NCBI RefSeq assembly: GCF_022259695.1
Contig: NZ_CP092099.1
Location: forward strand, 2,402,471-2,466,470
Reading direction: 5' to 3'
Length of the DNA: 64,000 nt
Source of the DNA: Flaviramulus sp. BrNp1-15
GTDB taxonomy: Bacteria; Bacteroidota; Bacteroidia; Flavobacteriales; Flavobacteriaceae
A model generated the notes under the pieces. It did not search any database. It was given only the letters and a program-made list of their open reading frames with translations, and had not been told where the DNA came from. This document shows, one piece after another, positions 44,805-53,838 of the stretch (the first letter of the stretch is position 1; each line of letters begins with the position of its first letter). The translations under genes were made by a program, and so were the position numbers.

Positions 44805-45299
44805 ATGAAGAAATTATTTTTAACATCAATTGCATTATTAGGTTTTACTTTTTTAACGAACGCTCAAGACATCTCAGAAAACGCTATTGGTTTACGTTTA
44901 GGTGATAGCGATGGTTTAGGTGCCGAAATTTCTTATCAACATGCTTTAGGGCAGAACAACCGTTTAGAGGTCGATTTTGGCTGGAGAGATGGTAATAATT
45001 ATGATGGTTTTAAACTAGCAGGATTATACCAATGGGTTTGGAGTTTAGATGGAAATTTTAACTGGTATGCTGGTGTTGGTGGCGGATTAGGCTCTTTTAG
45101 TTTTGATAACCTACCTCCTGGAGTTGATGACAGTGATACATTCATTTTTGCTGCCGGTGATATTGGTATTGAATATAATTTTGATATTCCGTTACTTATA
45201 TCATTAGACTTTAGACCTGAAATTGGTTTTGGTGACGACTTATATGATAACGATGATTTAGACTTCGATATCGCTCTTGGTATTCGTTATCAGTTTTAA
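44805..45299 (+). CDS. Small outer-membrane beta-barrel protein
   Basis: A 164-residue protein with a signal peptide ending at NAQ (residue about 21). The mature part alternates aromatic-ended amphipathic strands (NRLEVDFGWRDGNNYDGFK, LAGLYQWVWS, NWYAGVGGGLGSFSFD, LLISLDFRPEIGFGDD) and ends with RYQF, the C-terminal phenylalanine of outer-membrane proteins. It is probably an eight-stranded barrel of OmpX/OmpW size. It has its own candidate promoter and a strong terminator, so it is a single-gene unit. Function is unknown. Confidence 0.8.
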   Translation: MKKLFLTSIALLGFTFLTNAQDISENAIGLRLGDSDGLGAEISYQHALGQNNRLEVDFGWRDGNNYDGFKLAGLYQWVWSLDGNFNWYAGVGGGLGSFSFDNLPPGVDDSDTFIFAAGDIGIEYNFDIPLLISLDFRPEIGFGDDLYDNDDLDFDIALGIRYQF

Positions 45300-45320
45300 T
45301 CAAAAATCTTATAAAAAATT

Positions 45321-45348
45321 AAAAAGCACTCTATAGAGTGCTTTTTTT
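45321..45348. terminator. Strong rho-independent terminator after the outer-membrane protein gene
   Basis: A perfect palindrome with arms AAAAAGCACTCTA and TAGAGTGCTTTTT and flanking A and T runs, which can act in both directions. Confidence 0.9.
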
Positions 45349-45415
45349 GATTGTGTTAATTTTTTAATCAATAAAAGAAGCTTAATTTATTATTTAATTT
45401 ATCTTATGAATAAAT

Positions 45416-46024
45416 ATGAAATTATTTCTTATAATATTAATTTTAACAATACCTCTTCAAATGTTTACTCAAAAACAAGTGCCTAATTCAATTAAAACCG
45501 AAGTAAAAAAAGCTCTATCCTATTTCCCAGAATTAAAAAACACAAAAATTGAATTTAGATTTAAGAAAAACATAAAAAAATCTACAATGCAAGCACGTCC
45601 AAAATTCAGTAGTTTCTTTAAGAAGAAAAGAAATAGAGCATATGTAATTTTAATAAGTAAAACATTTAAAATATCGGATAAAAAATTCTTGACAACACAA
45701 GTTCCATCAGATATATTAACAGGATGGATAGGTCATGAGTTAGGGCATATTATAGATTATCAAAACAGAAGTAAATTAAATTTAGTACAATTTGGTTTTA
45801 AATATTTATTCTCAAAAAAACACATTACAGAAGCAGAACGTGCTGCAGATACCTATGCTGTTGAACATGGTATGGAAGATTACATTTTAAAAACAAAACG
45901 GTTTATTTTAAATCATGCAGATATAACTCCAACTTATAAGGCAAGAATAAAAAAGTTTTATCTATCTCCTGAAGAAATTATGGACATTGTTAATAGTCGA
46001 GATGCAATTTTAGAAACACCTTAG
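45416..46024 (+). CDS. Secreted putative zinc metallopeptidase
   Basis: A 202-residue exported protein (signal peptide MKLFLIILILTIPLQMFTQ). The motif GHELGHIIDY near 105 gives HExxH, and EAERAADTYAVEHGM about 35 residues later provides a likely third ligand, the arrangement of gluzincin-type M48 or related peptidases. The rest (KFSSFFKKKRNRAYVILIS) is basic. I do not recognise a named subfamily. The convergent gene overlaps its stop by four bases. Confidence 0.7.
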   Translation: MKLFLIILILTIPLQMFTQKQVPNSIKTEVKKALSYFPELKNTKIEFRFKKNIKKSTMQARPKFSSFFKKKRNRAYVILISKTFKISDKKFLTTQVPSDILTGWIGHELGHIIDYQNRSKLNLVQFGFKYLFSKKHITEAERAADTYAVEHGMEDYILKTKRFILNHADITPTYKARIKKFYLSPEEIMDIVNSRDAILETP

Positions 46025-47547
46025 GATTCGTTAATAAAGGTTTCCCATTCTGAGAATTTTTCTTCTTTCATTACGCGTTCCATTTTTACTTGTCCACCTT
46101 TTTTCTTATTTCTCCCATTCCATTCATAAAATTTTTCAGGTGAAACTATATCTACTTTCACTCCTTTTAACGCTTTACTTCGTGCTACTTTATAATTTTT
46201 ATTGGCATTTTTTAAAGCCTCATCAAGTGATTTTGCTACTTTTTCATGATTTAAATCCTTGTTTTCTGACCCTAAATACCAAAAATGATAAAACTCTGCA
46301 TCATCACCACGTTTAGCACATATAGTATATTCTGGTATTTTGGTAGAAAATTCATCTTCTAATAAACGCATAGCATCATCCATTTTATTAACCGATAATT
46401 GAGAGCCAACAGTGTTTAGAAAGAATTTTGTACGACCCGTAATTTTAATTTCTGCTCGCTTAATATTTGTAAACTCTATAGTATCACCAATTAAGTAACG
46501 CCATGCACCACTTACAGTACTAATAATTAAAACGTAATCTTGATTTTTCTTTACATCCTTTAAGGATACAGCTGGTGCATCTTGAGCTAAAGAACCGTCT
46601 TCATTTATATACTCTGGTTTAAACGGAACGAACTCAAAATAAATACCATGTTCTGTATTAAGCTGCATTGCATTGGTTTCTGGTCTAACTTGTGTAGCTA
46701 TATATCCTTCTGATGCCAAATAAGTATCTATAACAGTAACGGGTTTACCCATTAAAGCATTAAAACTTTTTTCATAAGGTCCAAATGCTACTCCGCCAGA
46801 AGTATAAACCTTAAGATTGGGCCAAATTTGATGAATGTTATCTAAATTATGATATTCAATTACTTTTTGAAGCATCAATTCTATCCAAGAAGGAATTCCA
46901 CTTAAAGCTCCAATATCCCAATCTTTTGCACGTTCTGCAATACGCTGTACCCTAGCATCCCAATCGTCTATTTTTGCAATATCTTGCCCTGGTTTATAAA
47001 ATCCTTTAAACCAAAATGGAATATTACTCGCACTTATTCCACTTATTTCACCTTCTAAAAAACTATCATTTTTTTCCAAATCTGTGGAGCTGCCCAACAT
47101 CATAATTTCTTTTTCAAAAAAATCAGCATCCAAATCAAAGTTACTTAATGCAAATACCTGTTTAATCCCAGATTTTCTAATCGCATCAATCATATCATCA
47201 GTAACCGGTATACGTTTACTGGTTTTTCCTGTAGTACCAGAACTAAGTGCAAAGTAGGATAAGTTACCAGGCCATGTTACATCAGTTTCCCCTGTATGCA
47301 ACTTATGCCACCACTCGTCATTTATTTTGTTATAATCAAAATAAGGTACTGTTTCTGCAAAACTCTTTTCTAAATTGTTGGAATGTAAAATACTTTCAAA
47401 ATTATACGCTCTCCCAAATTGTGTGTCTTTTGCTTTAGTTAAAAGTTCTTTTAGTATATTAAGTTGGGCTTCTAAATGATCTACTTCTGAAGAAAAATTA
47501 TCTTTTATCTCAATTACACTTTTAATTATATTTCCTAATATTGCCAT
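46021..47547 (-). CDS. GH3 auxin-responsive-type acyl-acid amido synthetase
   Basis: A 508-residue adenylate-forming enzyme of the GH3 (Gretchen Hagen 3) family, unrelated to glycoside hydrolase family 3. Motifs are FALSSGTTGKTSKRIPVT near 103 (phosphate loop), VIDTYLASEGYIATQ near 272 and YLIGDTIEFTNIKRAEIKI TGR near 350 in two parts, including the acidic residue that contacts AMP. Plant members join amino acids to auxin or jasmonate; the bacterial ones, common in Bacteroidota, have no firm substrate. Cytoplasmic. It is a single gene with a 120-base gap to the divergent oxidoreductase. Confidence 0.9.
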   Translation of the reverse strand: MAILGNIIKSVIEIKDNFSSEVDHLEAQLNILKELLTKAKDTQFGRAYNFESILHSNNLEKSFAETVPYFDYNKINDEWWHKLHTGETDVTWPGNLSYFALSSGTTGKTSKRIPVTDDMIDAIRKSGIKQVFALSNFDLDADFFEKEIMMLGSSTDLEKNDSFLEGEISGISASNIPFWFKGFYKPGQDIAKIDDWDARVQRIAERAKDWDIGALSGIPSWIELMLQKVIEYHNLDNIHQIWPNLKVYTSGGVAFGPYEKSFNALMGKPVTVIDTYLASEGYIATQVRPETNAMQLNTEHGIYFEFVPFKPEYINEDGSLAQDAPAVSLKDVKKNQDYVLIISTVSGAWRYLIGDTIEFTNIKRAEIKITGRTKFFLNTVGSQLSVNKMDDAMRLLEDEFSTKIPEYTICAKRGDDAEFYHFWYLGSENKDLNHEKVAKSLDEALKNANKNYKVARSKALKGVKVDIVSPEKFYEWNGRNKKKGGQVKMERVMKEEKFSEWETFINES

Positions 47548-47667
47548 AGTTTGATATCTAATTTTTAATAGTTTAAAGATAAAAACACAGCAAACTATTT
47601 CTTAACTTATTCAATTAAAAATATAGCTCATTTCACTCTAGAATTCAATTTCCAAAAACAACCTATC

Positions 47668-48774
47668 ATGAATCTAAAAAAATCATTAGTCTATATATTT
47701 TTATTACTCGTACCATTTACTATATATGCACAAAATGAACCTTTAAAAATAGGCATTGTAGGTCTAACACATACACATGTACACTGGATATTTGGAAGTG
47801 AAAAAATTGGAGATATAAAAATAGTTGGCATTGTTGAACCTAATAGAGAGTTAGCTTTAAAGTACTCTAAACAGCATGGATACCCTATGAGTATGGTTTA
47901 TAATACAATGGAAGACATGATTAAAGCTACACAACCCGAAGCTGTTTCTGCCTTTGGTACCATTTACGAACATTTAGAAGTCGTTGAAAAAGCAGCTCCT
48001 TTAGGTATTCATGTTATGGTTGAAAAACCCTTAGCTGTAAGCTTAGAACATGCGAAAAAGATTGAAGCACTTGCAAAAAAACACAATATTCACTTGCTTA
48101 CTAATTATGAAACCACTTGGTACCCAACTAATCATAAGGCTTATGAATTGGTTAAAAAAGACTCTATTGGAGCTATTAGAAAAGTAGTTGTTAGAGACGG
48201 ACATAGAGGTCCTAAAAAAATTGGAGTTAATAAAGAGTTTTTAGATTGGTTAACAGACCCTATTCAAAATGGTGGTGGCGCCATTACAGATTTTGGTTGC
48301 TATGGTGTTAATTTAATGACTTGGTTAATGCATGGTGAAAAACCAACTACAGTTACCGCTGTAACCCAACAACAGCAGCCGGAAAACAACCCAAAAGTTG
48401 ATGACGACGCGACTATAATTTTAAAGTACAACAAAGCAAATGCAATTATACAAGCCTCTTGGGATTGGCCAATTGGCAGAAAGGATATGGAAATTTATGG
48501 TTTAAAAGGTGTTGTTTATGCAGATAACCGTCATGATTTAAGAATGCGAATTGCTGAAGGTTATGATGGCTTTAAAGAAGAACAATTTAAATTAGAAGAA
48601 AGGCAAGCTCCTTATAACGATGCTTTTTCACTATTTGCTGCAGTTATTAAAAATGAGGTTACTTTAAAACCATACGATTTATCTTCTTTAGAAAACAATA
48701 TGATTGTTATGGAAATTTTAGATGCAGCTATTAAAAGTGCCAAGACAAATAAAACTATTGAGTTAAAGAATTAA
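47668..48774 (+). CDS. Exported Gfo/Idh/MocA family oxidoreductase
   Basis: A 368-residue NAD(P)-dependent oxidoreductase with a signal peptide (MNLKKSLVYIFLLLVPFTIYAQ). The Rossmann start KIGIVGLTHTHVH near 29, HVMVEKPLAVSLEHAKKIE near 115 with the catalytic EKP lysine, and GGGAITDFGCYGVNLMTWL near 188 match the family. Export through Tat-like or Sec systems is common for Bacteroidota members acting on glycosides. The substrate is unknown. It has a weak terminator just after the stop. Confidence 0.9.
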   Translation: MNLKKSLVYIFLLLVPFTIYAQNEPLKIGIVGLTHTHVHWIFGSEKIGDIKIVGIVEPNRELALKYSKQHGYPMSMVYNTMEDMIKATQPEAVSAFGTIYEHLEVVEKAAPLGIHVMVEKPLAVSLEHAKKIEALAKKHNIHLLTNYETTWYPTNHKAYELVKKDSIGAIRKVVVRDGHRGPKKIGVNKEFLDWLTDPIQNGGGAITDFGCYGVNLMTWLMHGEKPTTVTAVTQQQQPENNPKVDDDATIILKYNKANAIIQASWDWPIGRKDMEIYGLKGVVYADNRHDLRMRIAEGYDGFKEEQFKLEERQAPYNDAFSLFAAVIKNEVTLKPYDLSSLENNMIVMEILDAAIKSAKTNKTIELKN

Positions 48775-48775
48775 A

Positions 48776-48795
48776 AAACACCCAATTAAGTGTTT
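48776..48795 (+). terminator. Possible weak terminator after the oxidoreductase gene
   Basis: AAACAC and GTGTTT pair around eight bases directly after the stop. The stem is short and followed by a poor T tract. Confidence 0.4.
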
Positions 48796-48923
48796 CTATG
48801 TTGGTAGTACTAAACTTGGCTTTGCAAAAAATTTCAACTAAATTCGTTTAACGATTGATATAAGTTATTAAAGAACGACGTCATATCATCGCATTGTGCA
48901 CAAGTTAAAAACCGAACTTATTA

Positions 48924-49472
48924 ATGAAATTTGAAATACCATTTGAAGAACAAATCTATAAGGAACAAATGACTCTGAATTTCAATACGACTTGGAGTAA
49001 AAATCTGAAAAAAAACAACAAAAGACTGATTTGGGCTATTCCATTTATACTATTAGGAGGATTAATAATTTATGGAGAAAACTATCTTGGGTTTTTATTT
49101 ATCGCAATCGGAATTCATTATCTGATTAACTTCTATGATTATTATTCCTATCATAAAAAAAGCAAGGCTAAATTTTTTGAGTTAATTGAGATGGAAATAA
49201 TCGGACAAAAAAACGCTAATGAAAATTGTATATGGGAATTTAATGAAGACCATTTCAGATATAAAGATTACAAATATGAGGCAAAAATAAAATGGGAAGC
49301 CTTTAAAAGTAATAGAATAATTGACAAAAACATATTCCTTGACCTTAACGTTGGAAACAACTCATCATACGTCTTGGGAGAAATAGAAATCGGAACTGAA
49401 AATTTTATAAAAGTAACTGAATTTGTGAAAAACAAAATCGGACAAAAAACCAGTGCACAACAACGTGTATAA
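48924..49472 (+). CDS. Orphan YcxB-like membrane protein
   Basis: A 182-residue protein with a double membrane helix (about 34-76, LIWAIPFILLGGLIIYG and YLGFLFIAIGIHYLIN) between N-terminal and C-terminal soluble parts. The C-terminal part NCIWEFNEDHFRYKDYKYEA then KIKWEAFKS resembles YcxB-like proteins. Function unknown. Its last codons (QQRV and the stop) lie inside the family 3 repeat that follows, so the repeat supplies the end of the protein. The bases GTGCACAA occur before the gene (about 48895) and again at about 49453. Confidence 0.7.
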   Translation: MKFEIPFEEQIYKEQMTLNFNTTWSKNLKKNNKRLIWAIPFILLGGLIIYGENYLGFLFIAIGIHYLINFYDYYSYHKKSKAKFFELIEMEIIGQKNANENCIWEFNEDHFRYKDYKYEAKIKWEAFKSNRIIDKNIFLDLNVGNNSSYVLGEIEIGTENFIKVTEFVKNKIGQKTSAQQRV

Positions 49473-49588
49473 TTAATTGCTTGGTTCTGGTCTACTCGGA
49501 ATTTCCTTCGGAAATCCCTCTGGCTCGTCCACTTTTGCTGAATTAGTTGTTGAAACACGCAACTAACCATACACAAAACCGTTAAACG
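49459..49588 (+). repeat. Family 3 inverted-repeat element, copy 3 (possible attC-like site)
   Basis: Begins CAACAACGTGTATAATTAATTG and ends CAACTAACCATACACAAAAC followed by CGTTAAAC. The ends are inverted repeats as in copies 1 and 2, and GTTAAAC fits the GTTRRRY core of attC sites. The middle has a different sequence from copies 1 and 2 but keeps a GGAATTTCC...GGAAATCC hairpin. It starts within the end of the orphan gene. Confidence 0.7.
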
Positions 49589-49599
49589 AACTCTTCATT

Positions 49600-50736
49600 T
49601 TAAAGCACTAAACACTTAGCCAAAGTATCCTCATAAATGGCTTCGTATTGCGGAACGATTTTATGTAAATCGAATTTTAAAGATTCTTTTCTGGCATTAT
49701 CTTTAAAAGTTTTTAAACGTGCTTTATCGCTTAAAATATATAAAGCATTTTTAGTCATGTCTTCAACATCTCCAACATTACTTAAGAATCCAGAAACTCC
49801 TTGAATATTTACTTCTGGAATACCACCAGTATTACTAGAAATAACAGGAACTCCAGATGCCATAGCTTCTAAAGCTGCTAAACCAAAACTTTCGGTTTGC
49901 GATGGTAGTAAAAACAAATCACTAAAACATAAAATTTTATCAATTTCATTACTTCTTCCAAAGAAAATAACTTTATCTAAAATTCCTAATTCCTGACATA
50001 GAATTTCTATATGTTCACGCTCTGGCCCTTCGCCTACCAACATAAGTTTTGCAGGCATTTCTTTTTGAATGTTATAAAATACTTTTATAACATCTTGTAC
50101 TCGCTTTACAGGACGCAGATTACTTATGTGAGTAATTATTTTTTCATCATCATCGGCCATCATAACTCGTTGACAGTCTGTAAACTTATGTTTATACTTA
50201 TCTAAATCGATGAAATTTGGCACTACATTTATTTCATTTTTAACATCAAATAAACGTAATGTATCTTTCTTTAAACTGTCTGAAACTGCAGTTACTGCAT
50301 CAGATTTATTTATACTAAATGTAACCGCTGGTTTATAAAATGGATGACTACCAACTAATGTAATATCGGTACCGTGTAAAGTGGTAACAATAGGTAAATG
50401 AATACCTTCTTCTTTCAACATTTTTTTAGCCATATACGCAGCGTAAGCATGCGGAATAGCATAGTGCACATGTACAATTTCAATTTTGTGTAGCTTAACC
50501 ATGTCTACCAATTTACTGGATAAAGCTAACTCATAAGGCTGGTAATGAAACAACGGATATTCTGGTACATTTACCTCGTGATAATGTACATTGTTACTCA
50601 GAAGTTCTAAACGAACAGGCTGATTATACGTTATAAAATGAATTTCGTGACCACGTTTAGAAAGCTCTAAACCTAATTCTGTAGCTACTACACCACTACC
50701 ACCAAATGTTGGGTAACAAACAATACCTATTTTCAT
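49600..50736 (-). CDS. bshA: N-acetyl-alpha-D-glucosaminyl L-malate synthase BshA
   Basis: A 378-residue GT4 glycosyltransferase that makes GlcNAc-malate, the first step of bacillithiol. The start MKIGIVCYPTFGGSGVVAT is the hallmark of BshA; ATG 50736 is chosen over a TTG two codons upstream. Other motifs are HYAIPHAYAAY, VGEGPEREHIEILCQELGI and the EX7E site SQTESFGLAALEAMASGVPV. It shows that the organism makes bacillithiol as a low-molecular-weight thiol, as many Flavobacteriia do. It is cytoplasmic, and its minus-strand gene follows the glycosidase fusion gene by 60 bases. Confidence 0.95.
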   Translation of the reverse strand: MKIGIVCYPTFGGSGVVATELGLELSKRGHEIHFITYNQPVRLELLSNNVHYHEVNVPEYPLFHYQPYELALSSKLVDMVKLHKIEIVHVHYAIPHAYAAYMAKKMLKEEGIHLPIVTTLHGTDITLVGSHPFYKPAVTFSINKSDAVTAVSDSLKKDTLRLFDVKNEINVVPNFIDLDKYKHKFTDCQRVMMADDDEKIITHISNLRPVKRVQDVIKVFYNIQKEMPAKLMLVGEGPEREHIEILCQELGILDKVIFFGRSNEIDKILCFSDLFLLPSQTESFGLAALEAMASGVPVISSNTGGIPEVNIQGVSGFLSNVGDVEDMTKNALYILSDKARLKTFKDNARKESLKFDLHKIVPQYEAIYEDTLAKCLVL

Positions 50737-50795
50737 ATTCAAATTTATAAATATCTGAAGTTTTAAATACTTAAAGTTTACACTTTAACTTTTAT

Positions 50796-53711
50796 TTAAT
50801 CTTCTATGGCCTCGTAAATTAAACGTTGTATTTCGGTTCTTACATTTTCTCTTAATAGCAGATTCTTTCCTGCTGTGGGATACGTTCTATTTGCTAAAAA
50901 CACATAAACAACTTCTTCCTCTGGATCTGCCCATGCATAAGTTCCTGTAAAACCAGAATGCCCAAAACTTGTCATAGATATACAACCGCATGTAGGTCCT
51001 TCGTCTCCCAACTGTGGTTTATCGAAACCTATACCGCGTCTGTTATCATTTTCACAATAATAACACGTATTAAATTTATTTAAAGTTTCAGGTTTTAAAT
51101 AGCGTTTACCACCATAATACCCTTTCTGTAGGTACATTTGCATAATTTTAGCAACATCATTTGCATTACTAAAAACACCTGCATGACCTCCAACTCCATT
51201 TTGCATTGCTGCTCCCATATCATGAACGTATCCATGAATTTTTTGATAACGATAATAATCATCAACTTCTGTTGGTACAATTTTTTTACTACTAATAGAA
51301 TGATATGGATTATACATCGTGTAATTAGCTCCTAAAGGTTCGTAAAAATGAGATTGTGCTAACTGATCTAATGTTCTGTCGTAATGATGTTCAATAAATT
51401 TCTTTAAAATGTAATATGGAAAATCACTATATCTATATCTGAGGCGTTCAAGCAATTCTGAATCCTTTATTATTTTAGGAATAGAATCCTGATAATCAGT
51501 TCTTAAATACAGGTTTTTAGCAACTTCAATATTAAATTTATTACTTCGTTTTGTTCTGTAATATTTGCTGCTTGGGCGTTTAGTAACACTATCTAAAGTA
51601 TGATAGTAGAAAGGTTCCCAAGGTCTTAATCTTGCATAATGCGATAACATACTTTTTAAAGTGATGTTAGCTTTATTTGAATCTTTATACTCTGGTAATA
51701 TTTCTGAAAGTCTGGTGTCTAAAGACACAATCCCTTGTTCTTCTAATTCCATAAGTAGCGGTAAGGTTGCCAGTATTTTGGTAAGCGATGCTACATCGTA
51801 AATATCATCAAAAGCTACTTTTTCTTTACCTGAATAGGTATGTTTACCAAAATTTTTATTGTAAATGACTTTTCCCTCTCTGGCAATTAAGAGTTGAATA
51901 CCTGGTGTCATTTTAAAGTCTACAGCTCTTTGCGCAATAGAATCTATTTTTTTAAGTTTTTCTGAACTCATCCCAACACGTTCTGGAATACTGTAACCCA
52001 AACGCTTAATACCAAAAGATGGAATACCTTCTCCTTCTACAAATTGAGTGCCAGCTGAAACTGGTAAAACACCTTTTGCGGCAATAGCGCCAAAAATAAG
52101 TTGAGCCGATTTTTCTTGAGCTATTCTACTATTCTGATAACTCACAATAATACCCTCTATATTTTCAATATCTTTTAAATCATTTAATGCATAAGGCTTT
52201 ACAAAAACATCTAAAATAACAGTATGATTTTTAGATATATCTGATAACCAATTTAGTTCGTCTTTAGTAAACTTATATGGTTTCCAAGGGCTATCATTAG
52301 AGCGATGTAAACCAACAATTACAGTATTGTAAGGTTTAAGTTTACTTTTTAAACCATTTAGATTATCAGATGTTATTTCATGAATTTTCGCATACTTTTT
52401 AAGCTTATTAAAAAAGGTATTTCCAGAGTCATCGCCTAATTTAACATATGCAATAGTTTTAGTTTCTAATTCTCGTAATGGCAATACTCCTCTAATATTT
52501 TGTAATACTGTTAATGCATTTTCAATCAGTTCTTCATATAAAACATCATCCTTAATTCTATTCAAATCTTTAGATAAATTATACAAACCAACAGGTTCAT
52601 AATTATGAAGACCAACTTTATATTTTGCTTGTAGAATTTTTTTAACAGAATGTGCTAAACGTTCTTCAGTAATAGTTCCATTATTATAGGCTTCCATAAT
52701 TTTTGAAACGCCTATGCCAACATCTTCAGACATTAACATAACATCATTTCCTGCCATAAAAGCGGCTAAATCAATATCTCCAGTTTCATCAAAATCTGCA
52801 GCGCCTTTCATAGTTAGCGCATCCGTAAAAATAAGTCCTTTAAACTCTAATCGTTCTTTTAAAATATCTGTAACTATGTGTTTTGATAAAGAGGATGGAA
52901 AACCTGTAGCATCTAAACTTGGTACATTTAAATGCGCTACCATAACACTGGACAGGCCTTCAGTTATTAATTTTTTGTAAGGATATAACTCAACTGAATC
53001 TATACGTTTTTCATTAAAACTAATAGTTGGTAATGTTTCATGTGAATCTTGATCGGTATCTCCATGACCAGGAAAGTGCTTTGCATTTGCTAAAACACCC
53101 GCACTTTGAATGCCTTTCATAAAAGCAGAAGCTTTTTCGGTTACGTTGTCTCTATCTTCTCCAAAAGACCGATTACCAATAATAGGATTTTTAGGATTTG
53201 TGTTAATATCTACAACTGGAGCAAAATTAAAATGCACTCCCAAACGCTTACAATGCTCACCTATTTGTCTTCCTGTTTGTTCAATAAGTTTGTTGTCTTT
53301 AATAGCTCCAAGCGTCATATTCCATGGAAAAGCATAGGTAGAATCTAAACGCATGCTTAAACCCCATTCTGCATCCATACCAATTAACATGGGGATTTTT
53401 GATAATGACTGTAGTTCATTATTTAATTTCGCTTGCCTCACTGGTCCGCCATTTGAGTATATTAAACCACCAATATGGTATTTATTAATAATGCTTACAA
53501 TCTTATTTTTTGTTGCATTATCCTGATTAGACATCACCTGAACCATATATAACTGTCCAACTTTTTCGGCTAAAGTCATTGAATTATATAAGCTGTCAAC
53601 CCACTTTTTTTGGGCTTCAGCATCAGAAGTAATTAAAGGGTTATTAGTTGTTTGACTAAATATTGAAAGTGTATAAAAAAAAGAAAATAATATAAAAAAG
53701 ATTTGACGCAT
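50796..53711 (-). CDS. Glycoside hydrolase family 3 (NagZ-like) fused to a serine hydrolase
   Basis: A 971-residue exported fusion (start at ATG 53711, with signal peptide MRQIFFILFSFFYTLSIFSQ; an in-frame ATG at 53765 lengthens it). Residues about 25-380 form a GH3 N-terminal barrel with the NagZ-type KHFPGHGDTDQDSHETLP motif and the nucleophile region FTDALTMKGA. A GH3 C-terminal-like domain follows (about 390-570). The last 380 residues form a class C beta-lactamase-like domain with SLTKIL (SxxK), RYSDFPY and FGHSGFTGTYAWADP. The combination suggests coupled cleavage of peptidoglycan sugar and peptide, or a related glycopeptide, in the periplasm. Confidence 0.92.
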   Translation of the reverse strand: MRQIFFILFSFFYTLSIFSQTTNNPLITSDAEAQKKWVDSLYNSMTLAEKVGQLYMVQVMSNQDNATKNKIVSIINKYHIGGLIYSNGGPVRQAKLNNELQSLSKIPMLIGMDAEWGLSMRLDSTYAFPWNMTLGAIKDNKLIEQTGRQIGEHCKRLGVHFNFAPVVDINTNPKNPIIGNRSFGEDRDNVTEKASAFMKGIQSAGVLANAKHFPGHGDTDQDSHETLPTISFNEKRIDSVELYPYKKLITEGLSSVMVAHLNVPSLDATGFPSSLSKHIVTDILKERLEFKGLIFTDALTMKGAADFDETGDIDLAAFMAGNDVMLMSEDVGIGVSKIMEAYNNGTITEERLAHSVKKILQAKYKVGLHNYEPVGLYNLSKDLNRIKDDVLYEELIENALTVLQNIRGVLPLRELETKTIAYVKLGDDSGNTFFNKLKKYAKIHEITSDNLNGLKSKLKPYNTVIVGLHRSNDSPWKPYKFTKDELNWLSDISKNHTVILDVFVKPYALNDLKDIENIEGIIVSYQNSRIAQEKSAQLIFGAIAAKGVLPVSAGTQFVEGEGIPSFGIKRLGYSIPERVGMSSEKLKKIDSIAQRAVDFKMTPGIQLLIAREGKVIYNKNFGKHTYSGKEKVAFDDIYDVASLTKILATLPLLMELEEQGIVSLDTRLSEILPEYKDSNKANITLKSMLSHYARLRPWEPFYYHTLDSVTKRPSSKYYRTKRSNKFNIEVAKNLYLRTDYQDSIPKIIKDSELLERLRYRYSDFPYYILKKFIEHHYDRTLDQLAQSHFYEPLGANYTMYNPYHSISSKKIVPTEVDDYYRYQKIHGYVHDMGAAMQNGVGGHAGVFSNANDVAKIMQMYLQKGYYGGKRYLKPETLNKFNTCYYCENDNRRGIGFDKPQLGDEGPTCGCISMTSFGHSGFTGTYAWADPEEEVVYVFLANRTYPTAGKNLLLRENVRTEIQRLIYEAIED

Positions 53712-53838
53712 AAAACGATTTATTAGGCTTATTAATATTTTATATATAGGTATATTAATAATCATGCCAAAATACTACTTTTAAAAGTAAGAAAAAAAGA
53801 CTTTAAGATAGATTTATAAAGAAATAGTTAACCGGTAA

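Noticed and set aside
46021-47547. Glycoside hydrolase family 3
   Set aside because: The name GH3 refers here to the auxin-responsive amide synthetase family; the ATP-binding motifs exclude a glycosidase.
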